Shown: positions 1-9,100, counted from the stretch's first letter. The stretch is DNA of 64,000 nt from Rugosimonospora sp040255525 (GCA_040255525.1 JBDZVD010000021.1:1-64000); one strand, 5' to 3'. Notes: generated by a model not told the origin, from the sequence alone. Numbers and translations: made by a program.

Positions 1-765
1 CAGGTTGCGCTCGATCGCCGGGCTGGTGAACTCCGGCGAGCGGGCCCGCCAGTCGTCGGCCGGCAGCGACGCCACCCTTGCCTGGGAAAAGCGACCAGTG
101 AGCAGCCCGGACTGCATCGGGCTGTAGGCGATGACACCGGTCCCGTGCTCATGGCACCAGGGCAGCTCAGCGGCGGCCACCGTCCGGTTGATCGCCGAGA
201 ACGGCGGCTGGAGGGTGTCCACGTGCCCCAGGATCTCCGCGGCCTCGAGCTGCTTGGCGTCGTGGTTGGACAGGCCCACCGCGCGTACCTTGCCGGCCCG
301 CTTCAGGTCGAGGAGCACCTGCCAGTACTCCTCCAGTGCGGCGCCGTCCTCGGCCGGCCAGTGCATCTGGTACAGGTCGATGCGCTCGGTACCGAGACGG
401 CGCAGCGACGCCTCCGCCTCGGCCCGGATGCTCGCCGCGGCACCGGCGCGCCGGGTCCGGTGCCGGTCGCCGGAGTCCCAGACCACGCCGCACTTGGTGA
501 AGACGTACGGGCGGTCGTTGTCCGGGATGCCCGACAGAGCCTTCCGGACGACCTCCTCCGAGTGACCCAGACCGTAGACGGCGGCAGTGTCGATCCAGTT
601 GATGCCCCGGTCGACCGCGTGCCGGATCGCCGCGACGGACTCCGCGTCGTCCTGGGGACCCCAGGCGAACGCCCAGTCGCCGCCGCCGATCGCCCAGGCA
701 CCGAAGCCCACCCGGGTGATGTCCATCCCGGTCCGGCCGAGCGGAACGGTCGGCAGTGAACTCAT
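1..765 (-). CDS. Aldo/keto reductase, 3' end beyond window
   Basis: NAD(P)H-dependent oxidoreductase of the aldo/keto reductase superfamily (TIM barrel, cytosolic). Reading leftward from an ATG at 765, preceded by GGAGGAAG, 255 codons stay open to the window edge, so the C-terminus is missing. Visible family marks are the N-terminal LGRTGMDITRVGFGAW, the Asp/Tyr catalytic stretch IDTAAVYGLGHSEE and the strand ending DLYQMHWP. The later QPPFSAINR and VIAYSPMQSGLLTGRF segments are also typical. The substrate cannot be read from the sequence. It is divergent from the LysR gene at 889 across 123 bp, the classic layout of a LysR regulator controlling its neighbour. Confidence 0.9.
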   Translation of the reverse strand, partial: MSSLPTVPLGRTGMDITRVGFGAWAIGGGDWAFAWGPQDDAESVAAIRHAVDRGINWIDTAAVYGLGHSEEVVRKALSGIPDNDRPYVFTKCGVVWDSGDRHRTRRAGAAASIRAEAEASLRRLGTERIDLYQMHWPAEDGAALEEYWQVLLDLKRAGKVRAVGLSNHDAKQLEAAEILGHVDTLQPPFSAINRTVAAAELPWCHEHGTGVIAYSPMQSGLLTGRFSQARVASLPADDWRARSPEFTSPAIERNL

Positions 766-863
766 GCTTCCTCCAGCGTCGTACCGCGCCGGCACCCGTC
801 GCCGGCGCGCCCCGACCAGCCTCCATCCCACCGAGCCAGCGGTCCAACAGAAGAAACTGCTCG

Positions 864-888
864 GATTCAGCACGTACGATGATGAATC
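864..888. promoter_or_regulatory. Candidate LysR-type operator
   Basis: An inverted repeat GATTCA-N13-TGAATC ends immediately before the GTG start of the LysR gene, inside the divergent intergenic region. Imperfect dyads of this size are usual LysR sites, so autoregulation together with control of the reductase is plausible. This is inference from position and symmetry only. Confidence 0.45.
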
Positions 889-1767
889 GTGGAGTTGAGG
901 CACCTGGAGTACTTCGTCGCCGTCGCCGAGGAGCAGCACTTCACCCGTGCGGCGGAGCGGTTCCGGGTGGCGCAGTCCGGCCTTTCCGCGTCGATCCGCT
1001 CACTCGAACGGGAGCTGGGCGCCCCGTTGTTCGTGCGCAACACCCGCCGGGTCGAGCTGACCGAGGCCGGCCGGGCGCTGCTGGTCGAGGCCCGCCGCAC
1101 GCTGGAGAGCGCGCTCGCCGCCCGGCACGCGGTCGCCGCCGTGCAGGGCCTGCTGCGTGGCACCCTCGCGATCGGCGCCGAGCAGTGCCTCGGCGTGCTG
1201 GACCTGCCGGCACTGCTCGCCGAGTTCCGCGTGGCGCACCCTGACGTGGAGATCATGGTCCGGCAGGGCTGCTCCACCGAGTTGTGCGCGCAGGTGCGCT
1301 CCGGTCAACTCGACGTCGCGCTGGTCGCCATCGACGGCGACGTCGAGCAGGTGGAGCTGATCCCGCAGCACGTCGAGCCGATGATGCTGGTCTGCCGCCC
1401 GGGGCACCGGCTCGCCGACGCCGCCACCGTGCGCTGGCCGGACCTGGAGGGTGAGACATTCGTCGACTTCCACCGCGGGTTCGGCGCGCGGGAGGTCACC
1501 GAGCGGGCGGCCGCCGCGGCGGGGCTGGTCCGGCGCGTCGACATCGAGGTCAACGACGTGCACAGCCTGCTCGACTTCGTCGGCGGCGGGCTGGGCGTGG
1601 CCCTCGTCCCGCGGCCGATCGCGCACAAACGCCCGGCGCAGGTGCGGGCCGTACCGCTGGCCGGCGACTCGGCGTACACCTGGCGGGTTTCGGTGGCGCT
1701 GCCCGCCGCCCGGCTGGTCAGTCCCGCCGCCGCCGCGCTGCTGCGCCGGGCGCACGTGCGCAGCTGA
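889..1767 (+). CDS. LysR family transcriptional regulator
   Basis: DNA-binding regulator of 292 aa, the normal LysR length. The N-terminal winged helix-turn-helix is clear (MELRHLEYFVAVAEEQHFTRAAERF, then QSGLSASIRSLERELG), followed by a periplasmic-binding-protein-like effector domain from about residue 90. The start is a GTG at 889, chosen because the LysR N-terminus begins exactly there; no strong Shine-Dalgarno precedes it. It is divergent from an aldo/keto reductase and ends convergent with the GH48 gene. The reductase is the likely target. The inducer is unknown. Confidence 0.93.
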   Translation: MELRHLEYFVAVAEEQHFTRAAERFRVAQSGLSASIRSLERELGAPLFVRNTRRVELTEAGRALLVEARRTLESALAARHAVAAVQGLLRGTLAIGAEQCLGVLDLPALLAEFRVAHPDVEIMVRQGCSTELCAQVRSGQLDVALVAIDGDVEQVELIPQHVEPMMLVCRPGHRLADAATVRWPDLEGETFVDFHRGFGAREVTERAAAAAGLVRRVDIEVNDVHSLLDFVGGGLGVALVPRPIAHKRPAQVRAVPLAGDSAYTWRVSVALPAARLVSPAAAALLRRAHVRS

Positions 1768-1838
1768 CCGTCCGTCCGGCCGGCCGCTGCTTCAGCGCAC
1801 CGGAGCGGATGCGCCGGATGAACGGGCGCCCGGACGGT

Positions 1839-1886
1839 CGGGGCGGCACGGCACACACGCGGCGCCGGGGCGGGCGTGCCGCCCCG
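1839..1886. terminator. Bidirectional terminator hairpin
   Basis: A perfect 12-bp stem, CGGGGCGGCACG at 1839-1850 and its complement at 1875-1886, lies between the convergent stops of the LysR gene (1767) and the GH48 gene (1906). No T run follows, as is usual in high-GC actinomycetes. Confidence 0.7.
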
Positions 1887-1905
1887 GCGTCGCGTGCTGC
1901 GGTGC

Positions 1906-4368
1906 TCAGCTACCCGACGCGCTCAGCGTGGGCGGGCTGTTGGTGCCGCTGTAGGTGCCCTGGAACCCGAACGTGGTCGTGCCGCCCGGGGGGATCGTGC
2001 CGTTGTAGCTGGCGTTGGTGGCGGTCACTGTCCTGCCGGACGAGCTGGCCGTCGCGTTCCAGGCGTTGGTGATCTGCTGGTTGCCACCCCAGGTCCAGGT
2101 GACCCGCCAGGAGTTGATCGTGGTGGTTCCGTTGTTGTGGACCGTGACCGTGGCGGTGAAACCGCTGCCCCAGTCGCTGTCGGTGTGGTACGTGGCGGTG
2201 ACCGCGCCGCCGGTACCGCCGGTCGGGCTGGTCGACGGGCTCGGCGAGTTGCTGTGCGACGGGCTGGACGACGGGCTGGACGACGGCCGGGTGGACGCCG
2301 ACGCCGACGCCGACGCGGTCGCCGAGACGCTCGCGCTCGGGCTGATCGTGCCGCCGGGGCCGAACAGCTCGGAGTACGTCGCGAACGCCATCGCCATGTC
2401 GGCCTGCGCCCAGAACCGGTGGTAGGTGAAGGACGGCACCGCCCCACCGTTCAGGTACGTCTGGACCTTCGAGAAGTCCGGGTCGTTGCGGAGGAACGAG
2501 CGGATCGACAGGAACGTGGCGCCGGAGGCGATGTTGTCCCCGTTGGGCATCTTGCCGGTCCAGCCCGACGGCACGTACACCGTGTCGTTGAAGCGGCTGT
2601 AGTCGCTGCGGGTCTCGGCGATCGCGATGCCCTTGCTGTCGGTGTGCACCGCCAGGGCGTCGAGCAGGTTCTTGCCGAGCGTCTGCGCGGCGGTGTTGCC
2701 GGTGGCCGCCGCGTAGTACAGCAGCGCCCGGACCAGGCCCGCGGCCACGCCGATGTCCGTACCCGACTCGGCGACGCTGACGTGCAGACCCGAGTTCGTC
2801 CCGGGGTTGGACGCGTTCCAGGTGTCCGGCTGGCCGGTCCAGCTGAGCGTGGACGGGATGGAGAAGCTGCCGCCGGAACCGACGGTGACCTGCCCGGAGA
2901 CCCAGGTGACCCACTTGTCCAGGACGGGCTTGACCTTGGTGTCCTTGCTCAGGTAGTAGTACTCCATCCACCGTTCCATGCCCCACACCTGCATGCCGAA
3001 CCAGTTGTTGCTCGGCGGGTCGTGGTAGACCGGCTCCCAGTCGTAGAACATGCCGTAGAAGGTGGGGCTGCCGGACGGCGGCGTGCCGTACTGGCCGTTC
3101 CAGCTGTTGGTGGCGCCACCGGCGATCCCACCCTCGGCCGACTGGAGCCAGCGCAGGAACTCGATCTGCCGGTTCAGGCTGGTGGCCCAGTCCGACTTGC
3201 CGGTCGACGCCTTCGGCGCCATCGCGGACACCGTGGACAGCGCCCACGCGGCCACCGGGTTCTGGTACCCGTGGTGGGCCGCGCCGTCGCCGATGCGCCA
3301 CGCCCAGCCGCCACCCGGCTCGGCACCGCCCCAGGCGTAGTACCAGCCGAGCAGGTAGTGCTGCGAGGAGCGGCCGCTGCCTGCCGGGCAGCTGTTGGCA
3401 CCGACGCAGTTGCCGATCTGCTTGAAGTACTTGTCGAACATGGCGTACCGCAGGTAGTCGCCCATCTTCGCGGCCCTGGCCACCGAGGCGGACACGGCGC
3501 TCGCGTTGCCCTGCGCCGATGCCCACCGGTACGCCCAGTACGCGGCCTGGATGGCGCGCGCGTCGGCGTCCGGGGCGTTGGTGAACTTCCACTGCTGGGA
3601 GTAGCTCTGGTCGCCGGTGAACAGGTCGAGGTACCCGTTCGTCCCGCCGTACTTGAACAGGTCGGTGCACGGCTGCGGGATGGTCTCCCACACCGACTCC
3701 TGGGCACCGCGCTGGTAGCTGTTGATGTAACACGGGCCGGCCGCGCTCGGGCCGTTCTCCCCACCGGTACCGGCCGTGTTGCCGTAGCCGTAGACGTTGT
3801 CCACGTCCAGCAGCCAGTGCATGCCGTAGATGTCGGAGGTGCCGTAAGCCGACCGCAGTTCCCCGGCGATCGGGTCCTGGCCGACCGACACCGACGAGTC
3901 CAGTTGGCTCGGGTAGCTGCTGGGGTCGGGCCACTCGGGTGCGTAGGTGGCCGGCGAGCTGGCATTGTACGAGTCGTTGCTGGGCTGGTCGGTGTGCGTG
4001 GGGATGATGTACTTCTCGGCCGCCGACCAGGCGTTGTTGAACGGCGTCCAGTCGCCGGTCACCCGTCCGTACGTGGCCTCCAGCCACATCCAGTAGCTGA
4101 ACGCCTCCGACGTGCTCTCGTGGCCGTGGTCGGGTGCCTCGACCATCAGCGTCTCCACCGAGTGGTACGGCACGCCGGCCGGGCTGAAGTACCCGTTGGC
4201 CGGGTCCTTGATCTTGTTGTACTGGTCCAGGAACTGTTGCGCGTACGGATCCGTCGCGGCTGGTACGGCGCCGGTGCCGGCGGCCTCGATCATCGTGGTT
4301 CCGACTGCGACCCCGGCGAGTGCGCCGCCGGTGACGGCGACGAACTTTCTGCGGGACATGCGAGCCAT
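1906..4368 (-). CDS. GH48 cellobiohydrolase with C-terminal CBM2
   Basis: Exported processive cellulase of glycoside hydrolase family 48, which attacks cellulose from reducing ends; 820 aa. A Tat signal (SRRKFVAVTGGALAG, residues 5-19) is followed by the GH48 catalytic domain from about 38 to 650. The family stretch APDHGHESTSEAF contains Glu88, matching the known general acid. A Ser/Pro-rich linker near 680-720 leads to a family 2 cellulose-binding module with the usual Trp residues (SWRVTWTWGG) and NASYNGTIPPG. The ATG at 4368 follows GGAGGG. A CebR/CelR-type operator lies about 280 bp upstream, so induction by cello-oligosaccharides is likely. GH48 enzymes are normally key members of actinobacterial cellulase sets. 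The gene stands alone in its transcription unit. Confidence 0.96.
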   Translation of the reverse strand: MARMSRRKFVAVTGGALAGVAVGTTMIEAAGTGAVPAATDPYAQQFLDQYNKIKDPANGYFSPAGVPYHSVETLMVEAPDHGHESTSEAFSYWMWLEATYGRVTGDWTPFNNAWSAAEKYIIPTHTDQPSNDSYNASSPATYAPEWPDPSSYPSQLDSSVSVGQDPIAGELRSAYGTSDIYGMHWLLDVDNVYGYGNTAGTGGENGPSAAGPCYINSYQRGAQESVWETIPQPCTDLFKYGGTNGYLDLFTGDQSYSQQWKFTNAPDADARAIQAAYWAYRWASAQGNASAVSASVARAAKMGDYLRYAMFDKYFKQIGNCVGANSCPAGSGRSSQHYLLGWYYAWGGAEPGGGWAWRIGDGAAHHGYQNPVAAWALSTVSAMAPKASTGKSDWATSLNRQIEFLRWLQSAEGGIAGGATNSWNGQYGTPPSGSPTFYGMFYDWEPVYHDPPSNNWFGMQVWGMERWMEYYYLSKDTKVKPVLDKWVTWVSGQVTVGSGGSFSIPSTLSWTGQPDTWNASNPGTNSGLHVSVAESGTDIGVAAGLVRALLYYAAATGNTAAQTLGKNLLDALAVHTDSKGIAIAETRSDYSRFNDTVYVPSGWTGKMPNGDNIASGATFLSIRSFLRNDPDFSKVQTYLNGGAVPSFTYHRFWAQADMAMAFATYSELFGPGGTISPSASVSATASASASASTRPSSSPSSSPSHSNSPSPSTSPTGGTGGAVTATYHTDSDWGSGFTATVTVHNNGTTTINSWRVTWTWGGNQQITNAWNATASSSGRTVTATNASYNGTIPPGGTTTFGFQGTYSGTNSPPTLSASGS

Positions 4369-4630
4369 TCGAGCCCTCCTAACAGGGGTGGCGTTGCCCG
4401 GTCACGACCTGGCGGCCGCTGCGGGCGGGCGGGGCAGTGTGCGTCTGGCGGTGGTCACTACCGCCGGGCGAGTTGCGTGTCTTCAATGAACCTTGCGCGG
4501 CGGGTCGGCGGGCGCCGACCGACAGCGGCACGAGCGGGCGTCGTAGCCCGCCAGCCCGCCCACCGCCAGCGCTCCGGCGGGCTCCCCGGCGCCGAATGCC
4601 AGCAAGGCGTCACCTGTCGCACAGCGCCTC

Positions 4631-4653
4631 CATCGATACGTCATGTATCGATG
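4631..4653. promoter_or_regulatory. Perfect 9-bp palindrome next to CebR site
   Basis: CATCGATAC at 4631-4639 and GTATCGATG at 4645-4653 form perfect arms around GTCAT. This AT-rich dyad stands out in GC-rich surroundings and overlaps the CebR-type operator by two bases. It may bind a second regulator or lie at the promoter itself; its identity is not known. Confidence 0.5.
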
Positions 4654-4665
4654 GAAGCGCTCCCA
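4652..4665. promoter_or_regulatory. CebR/CelR-type operator
   Basis: TGGAAGCGCTCCCA differs at one base from TGGGAGCGCTCCCA, the 14-bp site bound by the LacI-family repressors CelR (Thermobifida) and CebR (Streptomyces), which cellobiose releases. It lies about 280 bp upstream of the GH48 start. Confidence 0.8.
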
Positions 4666-5112
4666 CACAGGCTGCTGGGCCGGACCAGAAAAGTCAAGAT
4701 GTCCGATCCCCCAATTGCCCGCGACGCACGCGCGTCGCCCATCCCGATGCCGTCGCCGCCGGATACCATCGGCGCAACGACGCTCAGCCGACTACCGGGG
4801 CACCGTGAAGCCCGCGACCCACCGCGAAGCCGCGACCTGCCGCGAAGCTCCGTTCCCGCAGGGAGCGCCGCGGCCGGGACCGGGCCTGAGCCTCGGCGCC
4901 TGGCGGCCGAGGACTATGCCACGTCGCTTCCCCAGCCGCAGTACGGCGCTCCGCCACCGGGCCCGATCTGAACCTCGGCGGCTGGGGACCCCCGGCAGCC
5001 CCCGGGTCGGCGAACGGTGCCGGTCAGTCCGCCGGGGCGAAAGCGGGGTGGCGTGCCGCGGTGAGCGGCACTTTCGAGGTGGCTCCGATCAATCGGGGGG
5101 TGACGGCGTGGC

Positions 5113-5145
5113 CCGGCCGCCGCGCGGGGTCCGCGCGGCGGCCGG
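5113..5145 (-). terminator. Terminator of the peptide ABC operon
   Basis: CCGGCCGCCGCGCGG at 5113-5127 and its perfect complement at 5131-5145 form a 15-bp stem with a 3-nt loop. The hairpin sits 16 bp beyond the stop of the substrate-binding protein gene (5161), the last gene of the operon. Confidence 0.8.
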
Positions 5146-5160
5146 TGACGCGCTACCGGG

Positions 5161-6903
5161 TCAGGACTTCACGAACGCGTTGACGAACGCGGGGTACCCG
5201 AAGACGCTGCTGATGTAGACCCCGCCCGCCTTCGAGCCGTGCAGTACGTAGCGGACGTCAACGTAGAGCGGCACAGCCGGGGCGACATCCTTCATGATGC
5301 GCTGGTCCAGCTTCGCCCACTCGGGCCCCTGCTTCGCCGGATCCATCGCCAGCACCCGGTCGAACTCCGCGTTGATCGCGGGATCGTTCATGTACGACAC
5401 GTTGTTGTTGCCCGAGTCCTTGATCCCCCGGCCATCGAACAGCGGCGGCAGGATCGACGCGCCGCTGGGCCAGTCCGCGGCCCAGTTGGAGATGTAGAGG
5501 TCCCAGGGGTTGTTCTTCTCGCCGACCGCGTCCAGCATCCCGTCCTCGGGAACCGTCTTCACTGTGATCTTGAAGCCGGCCTTCTCCAGGTTGTTCTTCA
5601 GCTGGGTGCCCAACTCCACGTCCTGCTCGTCGTCCATGACGGCCAGCACGAGCGACGGGGTCTTCCCGGCGAGGACCTCCTTGGCCTTCCCGGGATCTCC
5701 GGTCTTGCCGGCCGGGTACGCGTCGTATGCCTGGTACCCGATCGTGCTCGGCGGCATCAGGGAGGTCACCGGTACCGCGACGTTCGCACCGCCCAGCGTC
5801 TTGATCAGGTCGGCGCGGTCGATGGCGTAGTTCAGCGCCTGCCGGACGCTCAGGTCGGTGACCCGCTGGCAGTTGATGGTCAGCCGGGCCTCGCTCGGCG
5901 TCGGCGAGGTCAGTACCTGGTCGTGCAGCGAAGGGTCCCCGGCCGCCTTGGCCATCAGCGAGTTCGAGACGTCGTCCCAGGCCAGCGCGCTGGCGTCCGG
6001 GCCGCTGTCGCTGATCATCCGGTTGTCGGCCGAGTCCCGGTCGGCCCCGAAGCGCCAGACGAACTTGTCCGGGTACTGGTGGCGCACCGGGTCGGTGGCC
6101 GGATCCCAGTTGGGGTTGCGCTCCATGTCCAGTTCCACGCCGGGCACGTTCTTCGTGATCTTGTACGGCCCCGACGAGATCGGCTGGCTGTCGAGGTTGA
6201 CGCCGGTGTCCTTGGCCGGCTCCATCGGAGCCGTGAACGGCAGCGACGCGGCGAACGGCAGGTCGCAGTGCGGCTTGGCGAACTGGAACTCCAGCGTCTT
6301 GTCGTCCGGCGTGCTCAGCCCCGGCGGCAGGCTGTTCTTGTTCGCCTTGAAGTCCCACGCGGTGTCGTAGTCGGCCGAGTTTGCCAGCCACTCCTGGATG
6401 TAGGTGGGGCCACCGGTCAGGTCCGGGTTGAACGAGCGGGCGATGCCGTACGCGACGCTCTTGGACGTGATGGCGGTGCCGTCGTCGAACTTGACCCCGT
6501 CCTTGATGGTGAACTTCCAGGTCTTGCAGTCCTTGTTGACGTCCTCACCGGGTGTGGTGGCCAGGTCGCCGACCAGCGTCAGGTGCCCCTTGCCGTCGTC
6601 TTTCCAGGTGGTGAGCATGCGGGTGTACAGGGGCGCGGCCATCAGACCGACGAACGAGTAGATCCGCTGCGGGTCGAGGTGCGAGATCTTCGACGACTTC
6701 AGGACGTAGAACGTACCGCCCTTGACCGCGCCGGGCACCTCGGCCGCCGGCCCCTGCGAGTCCTTGGGGTCCGTGGCGATCACGCCGACCGCCGTGCGGT
6801 TGGTGGCGGCCGTGTGGTTCTGTCCCGTGTTCTTGCTGCAAGCAGCCAACGCCATGACCAGCGCGAGCAGACAGCCGGTGGCTGCCGCGACTCGTCGTCG
6901 CAT
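5161..6903 (-). CDS. Oligopeptide ABC transporter substrate-binding lipoprotein
   Basis: Extracytoplasmic solute-binding protein of family 5 (OppA/DppA type), 580 aa. Residues 1-22 form a lipoprotein signal ending in the lipobox LAAC, so Cys22 should be lipidated and the protein anchored outside the membrane. The body has the usual family features, including HLDPQRIYSFVGL near the mature N-terminus and AVRQALNYAIDRA-type sequence (SVRQALNYAIDRADL). The ATG at 6903 follows GGAGGAGGGG. It is last in an operon with two permeases and two ATPases, and a strong hairpin separates it from the permease gene. Next to murQ and amidase genes, peptidoglycan peptides are a plausible ligand; that is inference. 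Confidence 0.93.
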   Translation of the reverse strand: MRRRVAAATGCLLALVMALAACSKNTGQNHTAATNRTAVGVIATDPKDSQGPAAEVPGAVKGGTFYVLKSSKISHLDPQRIYSFVGLMAAPLYTRMLTTWKDDGKGHLTLVGDLATTPGEDVNKDCKTWKFTIKDGVKFDDGTAITSKSVAYGIARSFNPDLTGGPTYIQEWLANSADYDTAWDFKANKNSLPPGLSTPDDKTLEFQFAKPHCDLPFAASLPFTAPMEPAKDTGVNLDSQPISSGPYKITKNVPGVELDMERNPNWDPATDPVRHQYPDKFVWRFGADRDSADNRMISDSGPDASALAWDDVSNSLMAKAAGDPSLHDQVLTSPTPSEARLTINCQRVTDLSVRQALNYAIDRADLIKTLGGANVAVPVTSLMPPSTIGYQAYDAYPAGKTGDPGKAKEVLAGKTPSLVLAVMDDEQDVELGTQLKNNLEKAGFKITVKTVPEDGMLDAVGEKNNPWDLYISNWAADWPSGASILPPLFDGRGIKDSGNNNVSYMNDPAINAEFDRVLAMDPAKQGPEWAKLDQRIMKDVAPAVPLYVDVRYVLHGSKAGGVYISSVFGYPAFVNAFVKS

Positions 6904-6962
6904 GTCGTTCCCCTCCTCCAGGTGGTGTATCTCGGTGTTCGGTCGCTGTGCGAGAAAGCCGC

Positions 6963-7000
6963 CCGCCGGCCGGGCGGCGCGTGCCCCACCCGGCCGGCGG
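6963..7000 (-). promoter_or_regulatory. Intercistronic hairpin before the binding-protein gene
   Basis: A perfect 12-bp inverted repeat (CCGCCGGCCGGG at 6963-6974, complement at 6989-7000, 14-nt loop) occupies the 108-bp gap between the permease stop and the binding-protein start. It could be a partial terminator or an mRNA stabiliser that sets binding-protein output apart from the rest of the operon. Confidence 0.6.
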
Positions 7001-7011
7001 CCGCTGGTCCG

Positions 7012-7998
7012 TTACCGCAGGCGTACCCGCGGATCGATGAACGCGTAGAGCACATCGACGAGGATGTTCGCGACGACCACGAACACCGCCGCGATCAGCA
7101 CCGTCGCCATGAGGGTCGGCAGGTCACCCTCGCGTACCGCGTCCCACACGGTGCGCCCCAACCCCTGCAGGCCGAACGTGGTCTCGGTGACCACGGTGCC
7201 GCCGAGTGCGGCGCCGACGTCCATGCCGGCGATGGTCACGATCGGCGTGATCGCCGCGCGCAGCGCGTGCCGGCCGTACACCGTGGACTTCGCCAGGCCC
7301 TTGGCCCGGGCGGTGCGCACGAAGTCTTCGGACAGCGTCTCCAGCATCTGCGCCCGGGACAGCCGTGCGTAGATGGCGGCGAACAGGAACGCGAGCGTCA
7401 GCCACGGCAGCACCAGACCGTCGGCCCAGTCGAACGGGTTGTGGAAGATGGAGGTGTAGTGCGGCACCGGGACCACGTGCAGCGTGTAGCTGAACACCAG
7501 CAGCAGCACGGCACCGACGAAGTACAGTTGCAGCGACGCGCCGGTCAGCGAGAAGCCGATGGCTAATCGGTCCAGCACGGTGCCGCGGCGCAGCGCCGAT
7601 ATCATCCCGAGCCCCACGCCCAGGGCCAGCCACAGCACCGCCGCCGGGATCACGATGCTCAGGGTCACCGGCAGCACCCGGGTGATGGTGCGGGTGACCG
7701 GCTCGCTGTTGACGTACGAGTAGCCGAGGCACGGGGCGTCGCAGTGCCCGCCGAGCGCGCTGTTCAGGTCGCGGCCGACGAAGATGCCCTTCATGTACCC
7801 GACGTACTGCTGGTACAGCGGGTCGGACAGGCCCAACTCCTGCCGTACCCGCTCCAGCCGGGCGGGGTTGCAGTTCTTCGGGCACATCGCGGTGACCGGG
7901 TCGCGGGGCAGCGCGAAGAACATCAGGAAGCTCAGCACGCTGACCGCGAACAGCACCAGCACGGCCGACAGCACTCGTCTGATCAGGAAACGCAGCAC
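7012..7998 (-). CDS. Oligopeptide ABC transporter permease, DppB/OppB type
   Basis: Inner-membrane permease of 328 aa with an N-terminal membrane helix (LIRRVLSAVLVLFAVSVLSFLM split by family motif) and about five more. The EAA loop that docks the ATPase is clear at SEDFVRTARAKGLAKSTVYG. A short extracellular insertion holding several Cys (CPKNC, HCDAPC) follows the first helix. The GTG start at 7998 follows GAGAGGT. It lies 9 bp downstream of the second permease gene, so the two are co-transcribed. It should form the translocation pore with the partner encoded at 8008-9015. Confidence 0.93.
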   Translation of the reverse strand: MLRFLIRRVLSAVLVLFAVSVLSFLMFFALPRDPVTAMCPKNCNPARLERVRQELGLSDPLYQQYVGYMKGIFVGRDLNSALGGHCDAPCLGYSYVNSEPVTRTITRVLPVTLSIVIPAAVLWLALGVGLGMISALRRGTVLDRLAIGFSLTGASLQLYFVGAVLLLVFSYTLHVVPVPHYTSIFHNPFDWADGLVLPWLTLAFLFAAIYARLSRAQMLETLSEDFVRTARAKGLAKSTVYGRHALRAAITPIVTIAGMDVGAALGGTVVTETTFGLQGLGRTVWDAVREGDLPTLMATVLIAAVFVVVANILVDVLYAFIDPRVRLR

Positions 7999-8007
7999 GG
8001 CGACCTC

Positions 8008-9015
8008 TCAACGGGAGGACTTCGGGTCGAGCGCGTCGCGCAACGAGTCACCGAACAGGTTGAAGGCGAGCACGAGCACGAAGATCGTGACGCCGGGGAA
8101 GAACACGTAGGCGGGATCGGTCTGCAGGTAGTTGATGCTCCGGAAGATCATCGCGCCGAAGTCCGGGGTCGGATCGACGACGCCGACACCGAGGAAGGAC
8201 AGCACGGCCTCGTTGGTCACGTACGACGGAACCGCCAGCGAGAACGAGACCAGGATCGGTGCCCAGATGTTCGGCAGGAGCTGGCGGAACAGCATGTGCG
8301 CCAGGCCGACGCCGCTGGCCTGGGCTGCCTCCACGAACTCGCGCTCGCGCAGCGAGACGATCTGGCCGCGGACCAGGCGCGCGGCGCTGGTCCAGCCGAA
8401 GATGGCGAAGACGACGATGATGACCGCGACCCGGAACAGCGCCGGCTCGGCCTCGCGCTGGCCGTAGAAGCGCAGGGCCACCGTCGGCACGAACGCCAGC
8501 GCGACGATCAGGAACGGCATCGCCAGGGCGAAGTCGGTGACCCAGCCGATGACCGCGTCGATCCAGCCGCCGAGGTACCCGGCCAGCACGCCGGCGGCCA
8601 CCCCGATCAGCGTGGTGACGACGGCCGCCACCACGGCGACGAACAGCGAGGTACGCAGCCCGTACACCATCCGGATGAAGATGTCCCGGCCGAGCCCCGG
8701 TTCCAGGCCGAACCAGTGCGCGCCGGTAATGCCGCCGGAGTAGCCCAGCGGCATGCCGTACGAGTCGAGGGCGTCCTGGAACTGCTGCTGCGGCCCGACC
8801 CCGTACAGCCGCTCGATCAGCGGGGCGGCGACCGCGACGATGAACAGCACCGCGAGCACGGTGCCGCTGATCATGGCGGTACGGTCCCGGCGCAGCCGCG
8901 TCCAGGCGAGCTGGCCCGGAGAGCGCCCGACCAGCTCCCGCCCGACCGCCTGCGGCCGCGGCCCGGCGGGCCCGATCTCGGACAGCGCGATGTCGTCGGA
9001 CGGCGACAGGCTCAC
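8008..9015 (-). CDS. Oligopeptide ABC transporter permease, DppC/OppC type
   Basis: Second membrane subunit of the peptide importer, about 335 aa from the preferred start. It has the OppC N-terminal domain (SPGQLAWTRLRRDRTAM), a first helix, a periplasmic loop containing HWFGLEPGLGRDIFIRMVYG, and the EAA loop around REREFVEAAQASGVGLAHM. I prefer the GTG at 9015 because GGGAGG precedes it by 8 nt. An upstream in-frame start at 9045 exists but has no ribosome binding site. It is followed after 9 bp by the DppB-type gene. Confidence 0.92.
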   Translation of the reverse strand: MSLSPSDDIALSEIGPAGPRPQAVGRELVGRSPGQLAWTRLRRDRTAMISGTVLAVLFIVAVAAPLIERLYGVGPQQQFQDALDSYGMPLGYSGGITGAHWFGLEPGLGRDIFIRMVYGLRTSLFVAVVAAVVTTLIGVAAGVLAGYLGGWIDAVIGWVTDFALAMPFLIVALAFVPTVALRFYGQREAEPALFRVAVIIVVFAIFGWTSAARLVRGQIVSLREREFVEAAQASGVGLAHMLFRQLLPNIWAPILVSFSLAVPSYVTNEAVLSFLGVGVVDPTPDFGAMIFRSINYLQTDPAYVFFPGVTIFVLVLAFNLFGDSLRDALDPKSSR

Positions 9016-9100
9016 CGCGACCACCTCCCGGTCTGGTCCGTCCACACCCGAAGCAGCGCAGCCGGAGCCGATCCGTGGCGGAGGCGAGCACAGTCCCAGG

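Larger units (their letters stand above)
4369..5160. other. Intergenic region: GH48 control region and ABC operon terminator
   Basis: This stretch separates the GH48 start from the last gene of the peptide ABC operon, both on the minus strand. I see no credible gene. The open frames crossing it lack ribosome binding sites and family signatures. It holds the CebR-type operator and an overlapping palindrome (4631-4665), and at its right end the terminator hairpin of the ABC operon (5113-5145). The rest shows short GC-rich direct repeats around 4800-4860 of no clear role. Confidence 0.6.

Noticed and set aside
1876..4971. A 1031-codon plus-strand open frame opposite the GH48 gene
   Set aside because: It is antisense to a clear GH48 gene, Arg/Val/Ala-rich without domains, and has no ribosome binding site. 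High GC keeps such shadow frames open.
5239..7566. A 775-codon plus-strand frame opposite the ABC transporter genes
   Set aside because: It mirrors the codon structure of the binding protein and permease genes and shows no family signature.
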